From Deltaproteobacteria bacterium (GTDB lineage: Bacteria; Desulfobacterota; Desulfobacteria; Desulfobacterales; Desulfobacteraceae): a DNA stretch of 7,120 nucleotides. How positions within the stretch are numbered: position 1 is the first letter of the stretch; every line of letters begins with the position of its first letter. The stretch is from positions 1-7,120 of the forward strand of contig QMMT01000102.1 of assembly GCA_003647385.1 (NCBI GenBank). Reading direction: 5' to 3'. The position numbers and the translations under genes were made by a program. The notes under the pieces are model-generated. The model was given only the letters and a program-made list of their open reading frames with translations. It did no database searches and was not told the origin of the DNA. This document shows positions 1 through 5,343 of this stretch, piece by piece.

Positions 1-221
1 AGCAGGCGTTTTCTGCCGAAAATAGCGGCAAGGGCGCGTGAAGGGACTTCGGCAAGAACGATGGTGGCGGCCCAGACGGCATTGAGAATGGAAAACTGTG
101 CCACGGTCAGGCCGAAATAAAGAAACAGGATGGTAAAGACCGGGTAGTAGAATCTTGAATTAAAAAAAACCTTGAAGGCAATAAACAAACGGATATTGGG
201 GATGGAAAATGTCGGTGTCAA
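1..221 (-). CDS. MFS transporter, N-terminal fragment (runs off left edge)
   Basis: Reading leftwards from 221, an open frame of 73 codons continues off the window edge. It encodes a hydrophobic N-terminus typical of the major facilitator superfamily: a first membrane helix containing YYPVFTILFLYFGLT, a second around NAVWAATIVLAEVPS, then the loop A-type motif ending IFGRKRL. The family exports or imports small molecules across the inner membrane; the substrate cannot be told from this piece. A TGA lies two codons upstream in frame, so translation must begin at the TTG (221-219) or later, and no in-frame ATG is visible. The start lies 7 bases after the stop of the CBS gene, so the two are probably co-transcribed, perhaps with coupled translation. 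The Shine-Dalgarno sequence is weak. The family call is fairly sure; the exact start is less so. Confidence 0.72.
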   Translation of the reverse strand, partial: MTPTFSIPNIRLFIAFKVFFNSRFYYPVFTILFLYFGLTVAQFSILNAVWAATIVLAEVPSRALAAIFGRKRL

Positions 222-228
222 TCGTCAC

Positions 229-684
229 TCATTCTTTGGATATCAGTGTTTTTAAAACATCTTCTTTGCCAATGATGCCCAAAAGTTTTTTGCCTTCCAC
301 CACAGGTATGGTATGAAAATGTTTTTCCACCATAAGACTTGCAATTTCAGACACAGGAGTATCTACAGTCACGGCAACCGGGTTTTTAATCATGGCCTGC
401 TCAACCGTTGTGGCGGATATTTTTTGCAGGGTTTCCTCCAGTTTTTTAGATGATGACAAAGGAATAATACTGTCAAGAATAGTAAAAATCGGGGGAATGG
501 GCATTTCTTTCTGCTGGAAGATCAGGTCGCTCTGACAGAGGATTCCCACGAGTTCTTCTTTGTCATTCACTACAGGGGCTCCGTTGATATGGTTGTTTAA
601 AAGGATTTTCACGGCCTTGGGTATCTCTGTATCCGGTGTGATGGAAATGATATTGGTTTCCATGATATCTTTGGCTTTGATCAT
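229..684 (-). CDS. Two-CBS-domain protein
   Basis: Encodes a soluble 151-residue protein made of a tandem CBS pair (Bateman module). The first CBS spans about residues 1-60, with the AKDIMETNIISITPDT start and the GAPVVNDKEELVGIL core. The second spans about 95-150, with VEQAMIKNPVAVTVDTPV and HTIPVVEGKKLLGIIGKED. A linker with PPIFTILDSIIPLSSSKK joins them. Such stand-alone proteins usually bind adenine nucleotides and modulate a partner; no catalytic domain is present. The frame is open back to 789, but I choose the ATG at 684 because AAGGAGG sits 7 bases upstream and residue 1 then begins the CBS domain; the extra 35 residues of the longer version are unlike any domain. A promoter-like TTTACC-N17-TATAGT lies just upstream. 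The partial MFS gene follows closely and may be its partner, which is a guess. Confidence 0.9.
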   Translation of the reverse strand: MIKAKDIMETNIISITPDTEIPKAVKILLNNHINGAPVVNDKEELVGILCQSDLIFQQKEMPIPPIFTILDSIIPLSSSKKLEETLQKISATTVEQAMIKNPVAVTVDTPVSEIASLMVEKHFHTIPVVEGKKLLGIIGKEDVLKTLISKE

Positions 685-726
685 GATTTCCTCCTTATGA
701 ATGAATTTGGTGAATTCAATAAATTT

Positions 727-755
727 ACTATACACGAATCTCTGAATCGGGTAAA
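727..755 (-). promoter_or_regulatory. Putative sigma70 promoter of the CBS gene
   Basis: On the minus strand, TTTACC (755-750) and TATAGT (732-727) are separated by exactly 17 bases, giving 4/6 and 5/6 matches to the sigma70 boxes. Transcription would begin near 720, leaving a leader of about 36 bases that contains the AAGGAGG ribosome binding site before the ATG at 684. Confidence 0.55.
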
Positions 756-760
756 GGGTA

Positions 761-790
761 TTGACATTATCTTGGTACATTGGTAACAAT
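761..790 (+). promoter_or_regulatory. Putative sigma70 promoter of the MFS/RHH operon
   Basis: A perfect -35 box TTGACA (761-766) is followed at 17-18 bases by TAACAA/AACAAT (784-790), a weak -10 box. It points towards the MFS exporter gene and lies only 5 bases from the -35 box of the divergent CBS promoter, so the two polymerase sites are adjacent and could compete or share a regulator. The -10 assignment is uncertain. Confidence 0.42.
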
Positions 791-848
791 ATATCAAAAT
801 TGATTGAGTTAATCTTAATTTTTTCTTTTGGGAGGTATGGTTTTTAAA

Positions 849-2054
849 ATGATGAATCGTAATTTTTTATTCCTGCTGGCGGGTCAGTTTGTTTCACAGA
901 TAGGGGATAAATTTCATATAATTGCCCTGTCTTTCTGGGTTCTGGAAACAACGGGGTCTTCAGCAAAAATGGGAGCAGTACTGGCAGCATCTTTAATCCC
1001 TTCTTTAATTCTTGGCTTTTTCTCAGGGGCATTTATTGATCGGTATAACCGCAAAATTATTATTGTGGGAACAGATCTGCTGCGTGGATTGATAATTGGT
1101 TTGTTTGCCGTTCTTTTTTATTTTGAAATGATGGATTTTTATGTGATTCTGGTCATGCAGATACTCTTGAGCGTGAATGCAGCCTTTTTTGATCCGGCCA
1201 TTCCATCTGTGATTCCCCAGATAGTGGATGAAAAAGATCTGGCTGCTGCCAATTCAAGACATCAGTTTATCAATGGATTTTCCTTTATTGCCGGGGCTTT
1301 TTCAGGGGGGATTTTTATTTCAAGGTTTGGATATTTATGGGTATTTGTTGTTAATTCAGTCTCATTTATTCTATCCGCCGGTTTTGAATGTTTTATTCAT
1401 ATACCCCGGATGCCAAAAAATAATCATAAAGAAGATCAACAGGGGTTATTAGAAGATATGAAACAGGGATATCACTATATTTTCTCCAAAAGCACTTTGG
1501 TTGTCCTTTTGTTTATGGTGATGATCATTCATTTTTTTGTCGGCTCCATAGAAGTCTTTATGCCGGTGATTGCCAATACAATTTCAGAGGATGGGGCAAG
1601 GAATCTGGGGTTTTTTCAGGCTGCATTCGGGGCTGGAACCATTATGATGGCTGTTGTGTTGAGCATCAGAAGTATTTCAGGAAAAGAAAAATTAACATTG
1701 TTTGGAAGCGTCTTTTTAATCGGGCTGCTCTATGTCTCAGCTTCTTTTTTTCAAGGAAATGAAACAAGCTTGCGTATTCTTTTCCTTGCCATGATATTTT
1801 TATTTGGCTGCTGTATTATGTGTGCGGGTATATCGTTTAAAACCCTTTTGCAGAAACGGATTGATAATCAATTTGCCGGAAGAGTGTTTGCCGTGGCAGG
1901 ATCTATTGGAAATGCATCCATACCCTGCGCCATGATCACATATGGCTTTTTGCTGGAAAAATATGATTTTTTAAGGTTACTAATGATTTCAGGTCTGGTA
2001 CTAATGCTGTTGAGTATTATTTCATTTGTGCTGTATCAAGGAGAAAAAATATGA
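849..2054 (+). CDS. MFS exporter, EntS/MefA-like
   Basis: Encodes a 401-residue inner-membrane protein with about twelve hydrophobic segments, the usual size for the MFS drug:H+ antiporter-3 / enterobactin-exporter-like branch. Family hallmarks are LFLLAGQFVSQIGDKFH and ALSFWVLETTGSSAKMGAV near the N-terminus and the motif-A loop GAFIDRYNRKIII at about residues 60-72, followed by DLLRGL. Export of a small molecule such as a drug, siderophore or metabolite is likely, but the substrate is unknown. Start choice is awkward: the only good ribosome site is GGAGG at 831-835, which is 1 base from the ATG at 837 and overlaps the TTG at 828, so I favour the ATG at 849 (13 bases away), which begins just before the first membrane helix. 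The stop overlaps the start of the small RHH gene (ATGA), indicating one operon with coupled translation. Confidence 0.88.
   Translation: MMNRNFLFLLAGQFVSQIGDKFHIIALSFWVLETTGSSAKMGAVLAASLIPSLILGFFSGAFIDRYNRKIIIVGTDLLRGLIIGLFAVLFYFEMMDFYVILVMQILLSVNAAFFDPAIPSVIPQIVDEKDLAAANSRHQFINGFSFIAGAFSGGIFISRFGYLWVFVVNSVSFILSAGFECFIHIPRMPKNNHKEDQQGLLEDMKQGYHYIFSKSTLVVLLFMVMIIHFFVGSIEVFMPVIANTISEDGARNLGFFQAAFGAGTIMMAVVLSIRSISGKEKLTLFGSVFLIGLLYVSASFFQGNETSLRILFLAMIFLFGCCIMCAGISFKTLLQKRIDNQFAGRVFAVAGSIGNASIPCAMITYGFLLEKYDFLRLLMISGLVLMLLSIISFVLYQGEKI
2038..2043 (+). promoter_or_regulatory. Ribosome binding site of the RHH gene inside the MFS gene
   Basis: AAGGAG lies 7 bases before the ATG at 2051, within the last codons of the MFS gene. 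It fixes the RHH start and supports translation coupled to the upstream gene. Confidence 0.7.
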
Positions 2055-2302
2055 ATCCGTCACGGAATATTGAAAGGGTGCAGACAGGCGTCCGTTTAGA
2101 AAAGAGACTGCTCAAAGTGTTAAAAGGGCTTGCAGCATACCATGATATGTCATTGGGTGATCTCATCGAAGGTATCGTGCTTCACGCCTTTGACGGCAAA
2201 GTTCCTTTCAGTGAGAAAAATCTTAAAAAAATTAAAGAACTCAAAAGCATTTATGAACTGGATTTAACCTGTGAGGACAGCCACAAACTTGTGGAGTCCT
2301 GA
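2051..2302 (+). CDS. Small ribbon-helix-helix-like protein
   Basis: Encodes 83 residues. The N-terminal part, about residues 9-50, has the pattern of a ribbon-helix-helix fold: a short strand (RVQTGVRLEKRL), a helix (LLKVLKGLAAYHDM), then a turn and second helix (SLGDLIEGIVLHAF). The C-terminal part is a charged helix ending YELDLTCEDSHKLVES. From memory, small proteins with the same VQTGVR...K.LKGLA...SLGDL.EGIVLHAF pattern occur in many bacteria as conserved hypothetical proteins, so this is a real family and not a random ORF. RHH proteins usually bind DNA as dimers, but DNA binding is an inference here. The start overlaps the MFS stop by 4 bases and has its own AAGGAG. It may regulate the exporter operon, or simply be co-expressed. 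Confidence 0.82.
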   Translation: MNPSRNIERVQTGVRLEKRLLKVLKGLAAYHDMSLGDLIEGIVLHAFDGKVPFSEKNLKKIKELKSIYELDLTCEDSHKLVES

Positions 2303-2321
2303 CAGGTGTTTGGTTTGTCAG
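2299..2321. repeat. Inverted repeat spanning two convergent stop codons
   Basis: CTGACA (2299-2304) and TGTCAG (2316-2321) form a perfect 6-bp inverted repeat with an 11-base loop. The left arm contains the TGA of the RHH gene and the right arm the TGA of the permease gene. No T-tract follows on either strand, so this is at best a weak bidirectional hairpin between convergent operons. Confidence 0.3.
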
Positions 2322-3409
2322 TGGGAGTGGGCGTGGTTTGTCTGATGCCTGTAATTTGATATCATATTAAAGGTGATAAGGCAGGCCAGAAGGATAGCAG
2401 CAATCAATTGAATGCTCACAGGAAAAATTTCGGAAGCCTGTCCCACAACCGCGCTGGCCTGAATACCGGCAATATCATACACCCAGTCAATAAAAAAGCC
2501 CATGGCAAGGGAGCAGACAGCAATCATGGACAGGTATATGACAAGTGCCCGTGTATTGAATATATTCTTAACAATATTGATGGTTGCTGCATTGGTTGCA
2601 GGTCCGGCCAGTAAAAATACCAGTGCTGCACCAGGGTTTAAACCCTTGAGTATCAGGGCCGCGGCAATGGGGGTGGAAGATGTGGCACAGACATACATGG
2701 GAATTCCTGTTACCAGCATGACCAGCATGGATAAAAACCTGTGATCATTGGCCCAGAGTGTCAGGTCATCCGGGAAAAAAAAGGTGATCATACCGGCAAT
2801 AAAGATGCCAATGATAAAAGGCTTGGCAATATCAGTCAGTAATTCTCCATAAGCATATTTAAGTCCTTTTATCAGTTTTACAGACAAAGTTTCATTGTTT
2901 TGCGGTGCAACTGCACAGCTCTCTTTTGAGCAGCCTCAGCCGCCGGTTTCTTTTGTTCCGCCTGGCTTATTAGTATTTTGCTTTTCAGGTAATGCATCGG
3001 TCCCAAAAAAGTTTTGGGCAATTCCCGTGGAAACTGCCGTGATAAATCCGGCAACAGGACGGATAACAGTCATGATCGGGTCCAGCATCGCCCAGGAGAT
3101 CGCAATGGAATCCACACCCGACTCGGGCGTAGCAATCATAAAGGAGAGGGCTGCTCCATTATTAGCACCTTGCTTTTTAAGGCCTGCAGCAACCGGAACC
3201 ACGCCGCAGGAGCATAAGGGGATAGGGATCCCAAACAGTGCAGACAGTATGACAGGCCTGATCTTGCCGGTCCCAAGATACTGTTTTATTTTATCAGCTT
3301 TAAAAAAAACATAAAGAATCCCTGCGACAAAAAAGCCGAACAACATATAAATGGCAACATCAAGATAGATATGCCAGGATTCTCTCAATATTTCATAGAT
3401 AATAGTCAT
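2318..3409 (-). CDS. SO_0444/ArsP-type metal efflux permease, probable selenoprotein (in-frame UGA at 2938-2936)
   Basis: Read with the TGA at 2938-2936 as selenocysteine, this is one 363-residue permease. The N-terminal module (about 1-135) has several membrane helices with GIPIPLCSCGVVPVAAGLKK (Cys66, Cys68) and TPESGVDS. A hydrophilic linker (about 136-175) holds Sec158, Cys160 and Cys165. The C-terminal module (about 176-350) has IPMYVCATSSTPIAAAL (Cys241) and LAGPATNAATINIV. The tail is His-rich (H355, H359, H361, H363). This order matches the SO_0444 Cu/Zn efflux branch of the ArsP permeases, so it probably exports zinc or another soft metal across the inner membrane. The ATG at 3409 has GAGG 11 bases upstream and lies 19 bases after the arsR stop, so the two genes form an operon. 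Both halves are in one frame, and the second half lacks a ribosome site. Alternatives are a nonsense mutation or a true two-gene split. Confidence 0.75.
2902..2919 (-). promoter_or_regulatory. Candidate bacterial SECIS hairpin
   Basis: On the minus-strand mRNA, GCUGUGC-AGUU-GCACCGC folds into four closing base pairs (GUGC/GCAC), one U-C mismatch and two more G-C pairs. The tetraloop AGUU has a G at its second position and begins 23 nt after the UGA. Bacterial SECIS elements recognised by SelB typically have a short stem, a G among the first loop bases, and a loop some 16-37 nt downstream of the UGA, so the geometry fits. A competing GCUC/GAGC hairpin closer to the UGA is possible. Confidence 0.55.
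2936..2938 (-). other. In-frame UGA, probable selenocysteine codon
   Basis: This TGA interrupts the permease frame between GGC GGC and GGC TGC, giving the peptide context ETGG-U-GCSKESC. The frame stays open for 205 further codons that encode the expected second half of the same family. A Sec replacing Cys in a Cys-x-Cys metal or thiol motif is the usual pattern for bacterial selenoproteins. Confidence 0.65.
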
Positions 3410-3428
3410 GGTAACGCAATCCTCGATT

Positions 3429-3773
3429 TTAATGTCTGACGTGGTCAAGACTCATATTTATCAGCGAGATGACATGGTCATCGTTAAGAGAGTAGTAAAT
3501 AATTTTACCCTCTCTGCGGTTTTTTACAATTTTCAATGTCCTCAATATTCGAAGCTGATGGGAAATAGCGGAATCTGTCTGGTTGCAGATAACGGCAATG
3601 TCACAAACACAATGTTCCTGGCTCAAGAGTGCCAGAACGATTTTAAGCCGGGACGGATCACTCAATGCTTTAAAAATTTCCGCCATTTGACTGATGTCTT
3701 CCTGTGGTGGAAGTATTTTCAGTGTTTTTTTTACCCTGTTTTCGTTGATACATTTTTCTGCACAGACATTCAT
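3429..3773 (-). CDS. ArsR/SmtB-family metal-sensing repressor
   Basis: Encodes 114 residues with the winged-helix ArsR fold: IFKALSDPSRLKIVLALL (about 33-50), then HCVCDIA, recognition helix QTDSAISHQLRILRTLKIV and wing REGKIIYYSL. Two metal sites can be read. One is Cys-type: Cys4 and Cys8 in the N-terminal tail plus Cys55 and Cys57 in helix 3, the arrangement of CadC-like alpha3N sensors. The other is Asp98, His100, His111 and His114 in the last helix, with the same spacing as the zinc alpha5 site of SmtB and CzrA. Metal binding should release it from DNA and switch on the permease gene 19 bases downstream. GAGG lies 6 bases before the ATG. An operator-like palindrome overlaps its promoter, so it probably represses itself. 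Zinc, cadmium or lead are the likely signals; the exact metal is inferred. Confidence 0.92.
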   Translation of the reverse strand: MNVCAEKCINENRVKKTLKILPPQEDISQMAEIFKALSDPSRLKIVLALLSQEHCVCDIAVICNQTDSAISHQLRILRTLKIVKNRREGKIIYYSLNDDHVISLINMSLDHVRH

Positions 3774-3785
3774 TTAACACCTCTT

Positions 3786-3807
3786 CATTTGAGCATTTGT
3801 TCATATG
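3786..3807. promoter_or_regulatory. Putative ArsR operator (imperfect palindrome)
   Basis: CATTTGAGCA-TT-TGTTCATATG has two 10-base arms matching at 8 positions around a 2-base centre, with the core TGAGCA/TGTTCA. This resembles the TGAACA-N2-TGTTCA operators bound by SmtB/CzrA-type sensors. It overlaps the -10 box and presumed transcription start of the arsR promoter and ends 13 bases before the ATG, a standard place for repression. Confidence 0.6.
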
Positions 3808-3833
3808 TTAATCTGATTATTGTTTACTGTCAA
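3805..3833 (-). promoter_or_regulatory. Putative sigma70 promoter of the arsR-permease operon
   Basis: On the minus strand, a perfect -35 box TTGACA (3833-3828) is followed after 17 bases by TAACAT (3810-3805, 4/6 match). The -10 box shares three bases with the right arm of the palindrome, which then continues over the likely transcription start. Confidence 0.6.
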
Positions 3834-3858
3834 CATAAAAATGAATTTTAATTAAGTA

Positions 3859-3899
3859 TTGTCCAATTTTAAAAACTGATTTAAAAATAGTGTGATAAT
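3859..3899 (+). promoter_or_regulatory. Possible promoter of the amidohydrolase gene
   Basis: The AT-rich stretch before the deaminase contains TGTGATAAT (3891-3899), an extended -10 with 5/6 match, about 36 bases before the ATG. An alternative is TTGTCC (3859-3864) with TAAAAA (3882-3887) at 17 bases. Neither has two strong boxes, so the exact site is uncertain. Confidence 0.35.
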
Positions 3900-3934
3900 T
3901 ACAATGTCTTGCTGTTTAAAAAAAGGAAAACAAA

Positions 3935-5185
3935 ATGGAATATGATTATTTAATCTATAACGGCCTGCTGATTACCATGGAGGAGGGACTTCCGGTCATT
4001 GAAGATGGTGCAGTTCTGATAAAGGATGGAGCAATTGAAGCATGCGGCGCAACAAGTGAATTTTCCAATATCAATGTGAAAGCCCATATCAGTGCAGACA
4101 AAAAGATCATCATGCCCGGACTGATCAACTGCCATACCCATATGCCCATGTCCATGTTCCGGGGGCTGGCCGATGACCTTCCACTTGATATCTGGCTCAA
4201 TGAACATGTTTTCCCAGCCGAGGCCAAACATGTCAATCCTGAATCCGTTGAAAAATGGAGTCTTCATTCATGTCATGAGATGCTGCTTTCAGGCACCACA
4301 ACATGCTGTGACGGTTATTTTTATGAAGACAAGGTCGCAAAAGCCGTTCTTGAATCCGGTATCCGGGCTGTAGTCGGGCAGGGGGTCATTGATTTTCCTG
4401 CACCCGGAGTTCCAAACCCTGAAGAGAATGTACAGGCGGCAGTTGAGTTTGTTAACCGTTTTAAAGATGTTTCACCCCGACTCTATCCATCCATATTCTG
4501 CCACACCCCCTATACCTGTTCCAAAGAAACCCTGACGGCTGCAAAAAAGGCAGCCAGTTCCCTGGGGGTTCTTTTTCAAATCCATGTAGCGGAAACAAAG
4601 GATGAAGTAAAGATGATCCAGGGGCTTGGTAAAATGTCCATAGTTGAATACCTTGAATCCATTGGTATTCTGGATGAAAAGACGTTGCTGGTGCATTCTG
4701 TCTGGATTAATGACAATGACATTTCTATTATCATGAAAAATGGTGCCGGCGTTGTCCACTGCCCTGAATCCAATATGAAGCTTGCATCGGGAATCGCACC
4801 TGTGCCTAAACTCATTGAAAGGGGTGTTCCTGTCGGGCTTGGAACGGATGGCTGCGCGTCCAATAATGATCATGATCTTTTTGGTGAAATGGATATGGCG
4901 GCAAAACTGCATAAAGTTGCATTGCTGGATCCCTGTGTCATGGATGCACGGACAACGCTTAAAATGGCTACTACCCAGGGGGCAAAGGCCATTGGACTGG
5001 ACAGCATTACAGGATCAATTGAAAAAGGGAAAAGGGCGGATATCATACTGGTTGATATGGATAAACCCCATGTCACCCCCATGTATGACCCTTATTCAAG
5101 CCTTGTTTATTCTGCAAAGGCATCAGATGTCAGTCTTGTTATGGTGGAAGGGAAAATTTTAGTTCAAAAAGGAGAAATCCTATAA
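3935..5185 (+). CDS. mtaD: MtaD-like amidohydrolase (5-methylthioadenosine/S-adenosylhomocysteine deaminase family)
   Basis: Encodes a 416-residue cytosolic metal-dependent amidohydrolase of the TrzA/AtzB/MtaD group, at full family length. Metal ligands and catalytic residues are in place: His67 and His69 in GLINCHTHMPMSMFRG, Glu90 in WLNEHVFPAE, His190 in CHTPYTCS, His217 and Glu220 in QIHVAET, His254 in LLVHSVW and Asp305 in GLGTDGCASNN. The family deaminates adenosine-type nucleosides (methylthioadenosine, S-adenosylhomocysteine, 5'-deoxyadenosine) to inosine derivatives, in methionine and purine salvage. Which substrate this member prefers cannot be told from sequence alone. The ATG at 3935 is preceded at 7 bases by AGGA. 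It is divergent from the arsR operon, and a 158-base gap separates it from the next gene, so it may be transcribed alone. Confidence 0.88.
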   Translation: MEYDYLIYNGLLITMEEGLPVIEDGAVLIKDGAIEACGATSEFSNINVKAHISADKKIIMPGLINCHTHMPMSMFRGLADDLPLDIWLNEHVFPAEAKHVNPESVEKWSLHSCHEMLLSGTTTCCDGYFYEDKVAKAVLESGIRAVVGQGVIDFPAPGVPNPEENVQAAVEFVNRFKDVSPRLYPSIFCHTPYTCSKETLTAAKKAASSLGVLFQIHVAETKDEVKMIQGLGKMSIVEYLESIGILDEKTLLVHSVWINDNDISIIMKNGAGVVHCPESNMKLASGIAPVPKLIERGVPVGLGTDGCASNNDHDLFGEMDMAAKLHKVALLDPCVMDARTTLKMATTQGAKAIGLDSITGSIEKGKRADIILVDMDKPHVTPMYDPYSSLVYSAKASDVSLVMVEGKILVQKGEIL

Positions 5186-5197
5186 GGTAGACTTATA
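5181..5197. repeat. Small AT-rich inverted repeat at the deaminase stop
   Basis: TATAAG (5181-5186) and CTTATA (5192-5197) form a perfect 6-bp hairpin with a 5-base loop that includes the TAA stop codon (5183-5185). It is AT-rich and lacks a following T-tract, so it is not a convincing terminator. Confidence 0.25.
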
Positions 5198-5207
5198 AAA
5201 CACTTAT

Positions 5208-5215
5208 TGTATACA
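5208..5215. promoter_or_regulatory. TGTATACA palindrome upstream of the thymidylate synthase gene
   Basis: A perfect 8-base palindrome in the 158-base gap. Its sequence resembles the palindrome TGTATATATACA before the GntR start codon at the right end of the window, and it may be a second binding site for that regulator. Short AT-rich palindromes also arise by chance. Confidence 0.25.
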
Positions 5216-5271
5216 TATAGAATAATTTATGAGGACACTATTGCTTTGAAAAAATATTTCGAAATTTTGGG

Positions 5272-5300
5272 TTGTCACAATCGGGATTAACGTATATATC
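5272..5300 (+). promoter_or_regulatory. Putative promoter of the thymidylate synthase gene
   Basis: TTGTCA (5272-5277, 5/6 match) is followed after 17 bases by TATATC (5295-5300, 4/6 match). Transcription would start near 5307, leaving a leader of about 37 bases with AAGGAG at 5332-5337, 6 bases before the ATG. Confidence 0.45.
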
Positions 5301-5343
5301 TTTAACTCTATTGTAACCGGTTAATATTTAAAAGGAGTCGTCA

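Noticed and set aside
685..789. N-terminal extension of the CBS protein to position 789
   Set aside because: The ATG at 684 has a near-perfect ribosome site and starts the CBS domain, and the extension would place the promoter boxes inside the coding region.
2281..2294. CCACA-AACT-TGTGG hairpin near the end of the RHH gene
   Set aside because: It lies inside coding sequence and has no T-tract, so it is unlikely to be a terminator.
2300..2302. TGA of the RHH gene as another possible selenocysteine codon
   Set aside because: The frame after it has no family-like sequence or nearby Cys motif, and the protein already has its normal C-terminus.
2318..2887. Second half of the permease as an independent gene starting at TTG 2887
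   Set aside because: No Shine-Dalgarno sequence precedes the TTG, the frame is continuous with the first half apart from one TGA, and the family normally carries both modules in one chain.
2408..3314. Plus-strand open frames at 2408-2614, 2502-2744, 2895-3314 and 3014-3217
   Set aside because: They lie antisense to the permease, whose family motifs are clear, and their translations have no recognisable domain.
3410..3448. Earlier TTG start (3448) for the permease
   Set aside because: It would overlap the arsR end by 20 bases and has no better ribosome site; the ATG at 3409 begins just before the first membrane helix.
3408..3851. Plus-strand 147-residue frame
   Set aside because: It is the antisense shadow of the arsR gene and its promoter; no start site or domain supports it.
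3950..5162. Several frames on both strands inside the deaminase gene
   Set aside because: All overlap a complete amidohydrolase with every catalytic residue in place.
5246..5290. 14-residue reading frame beginning KKYFEILGC, reminiscent of a J-domain start
   Set aside because: Too short to support as a gene, with a TTG start and weak spacing; the resemblance to DnaJ is limited to a few residues.
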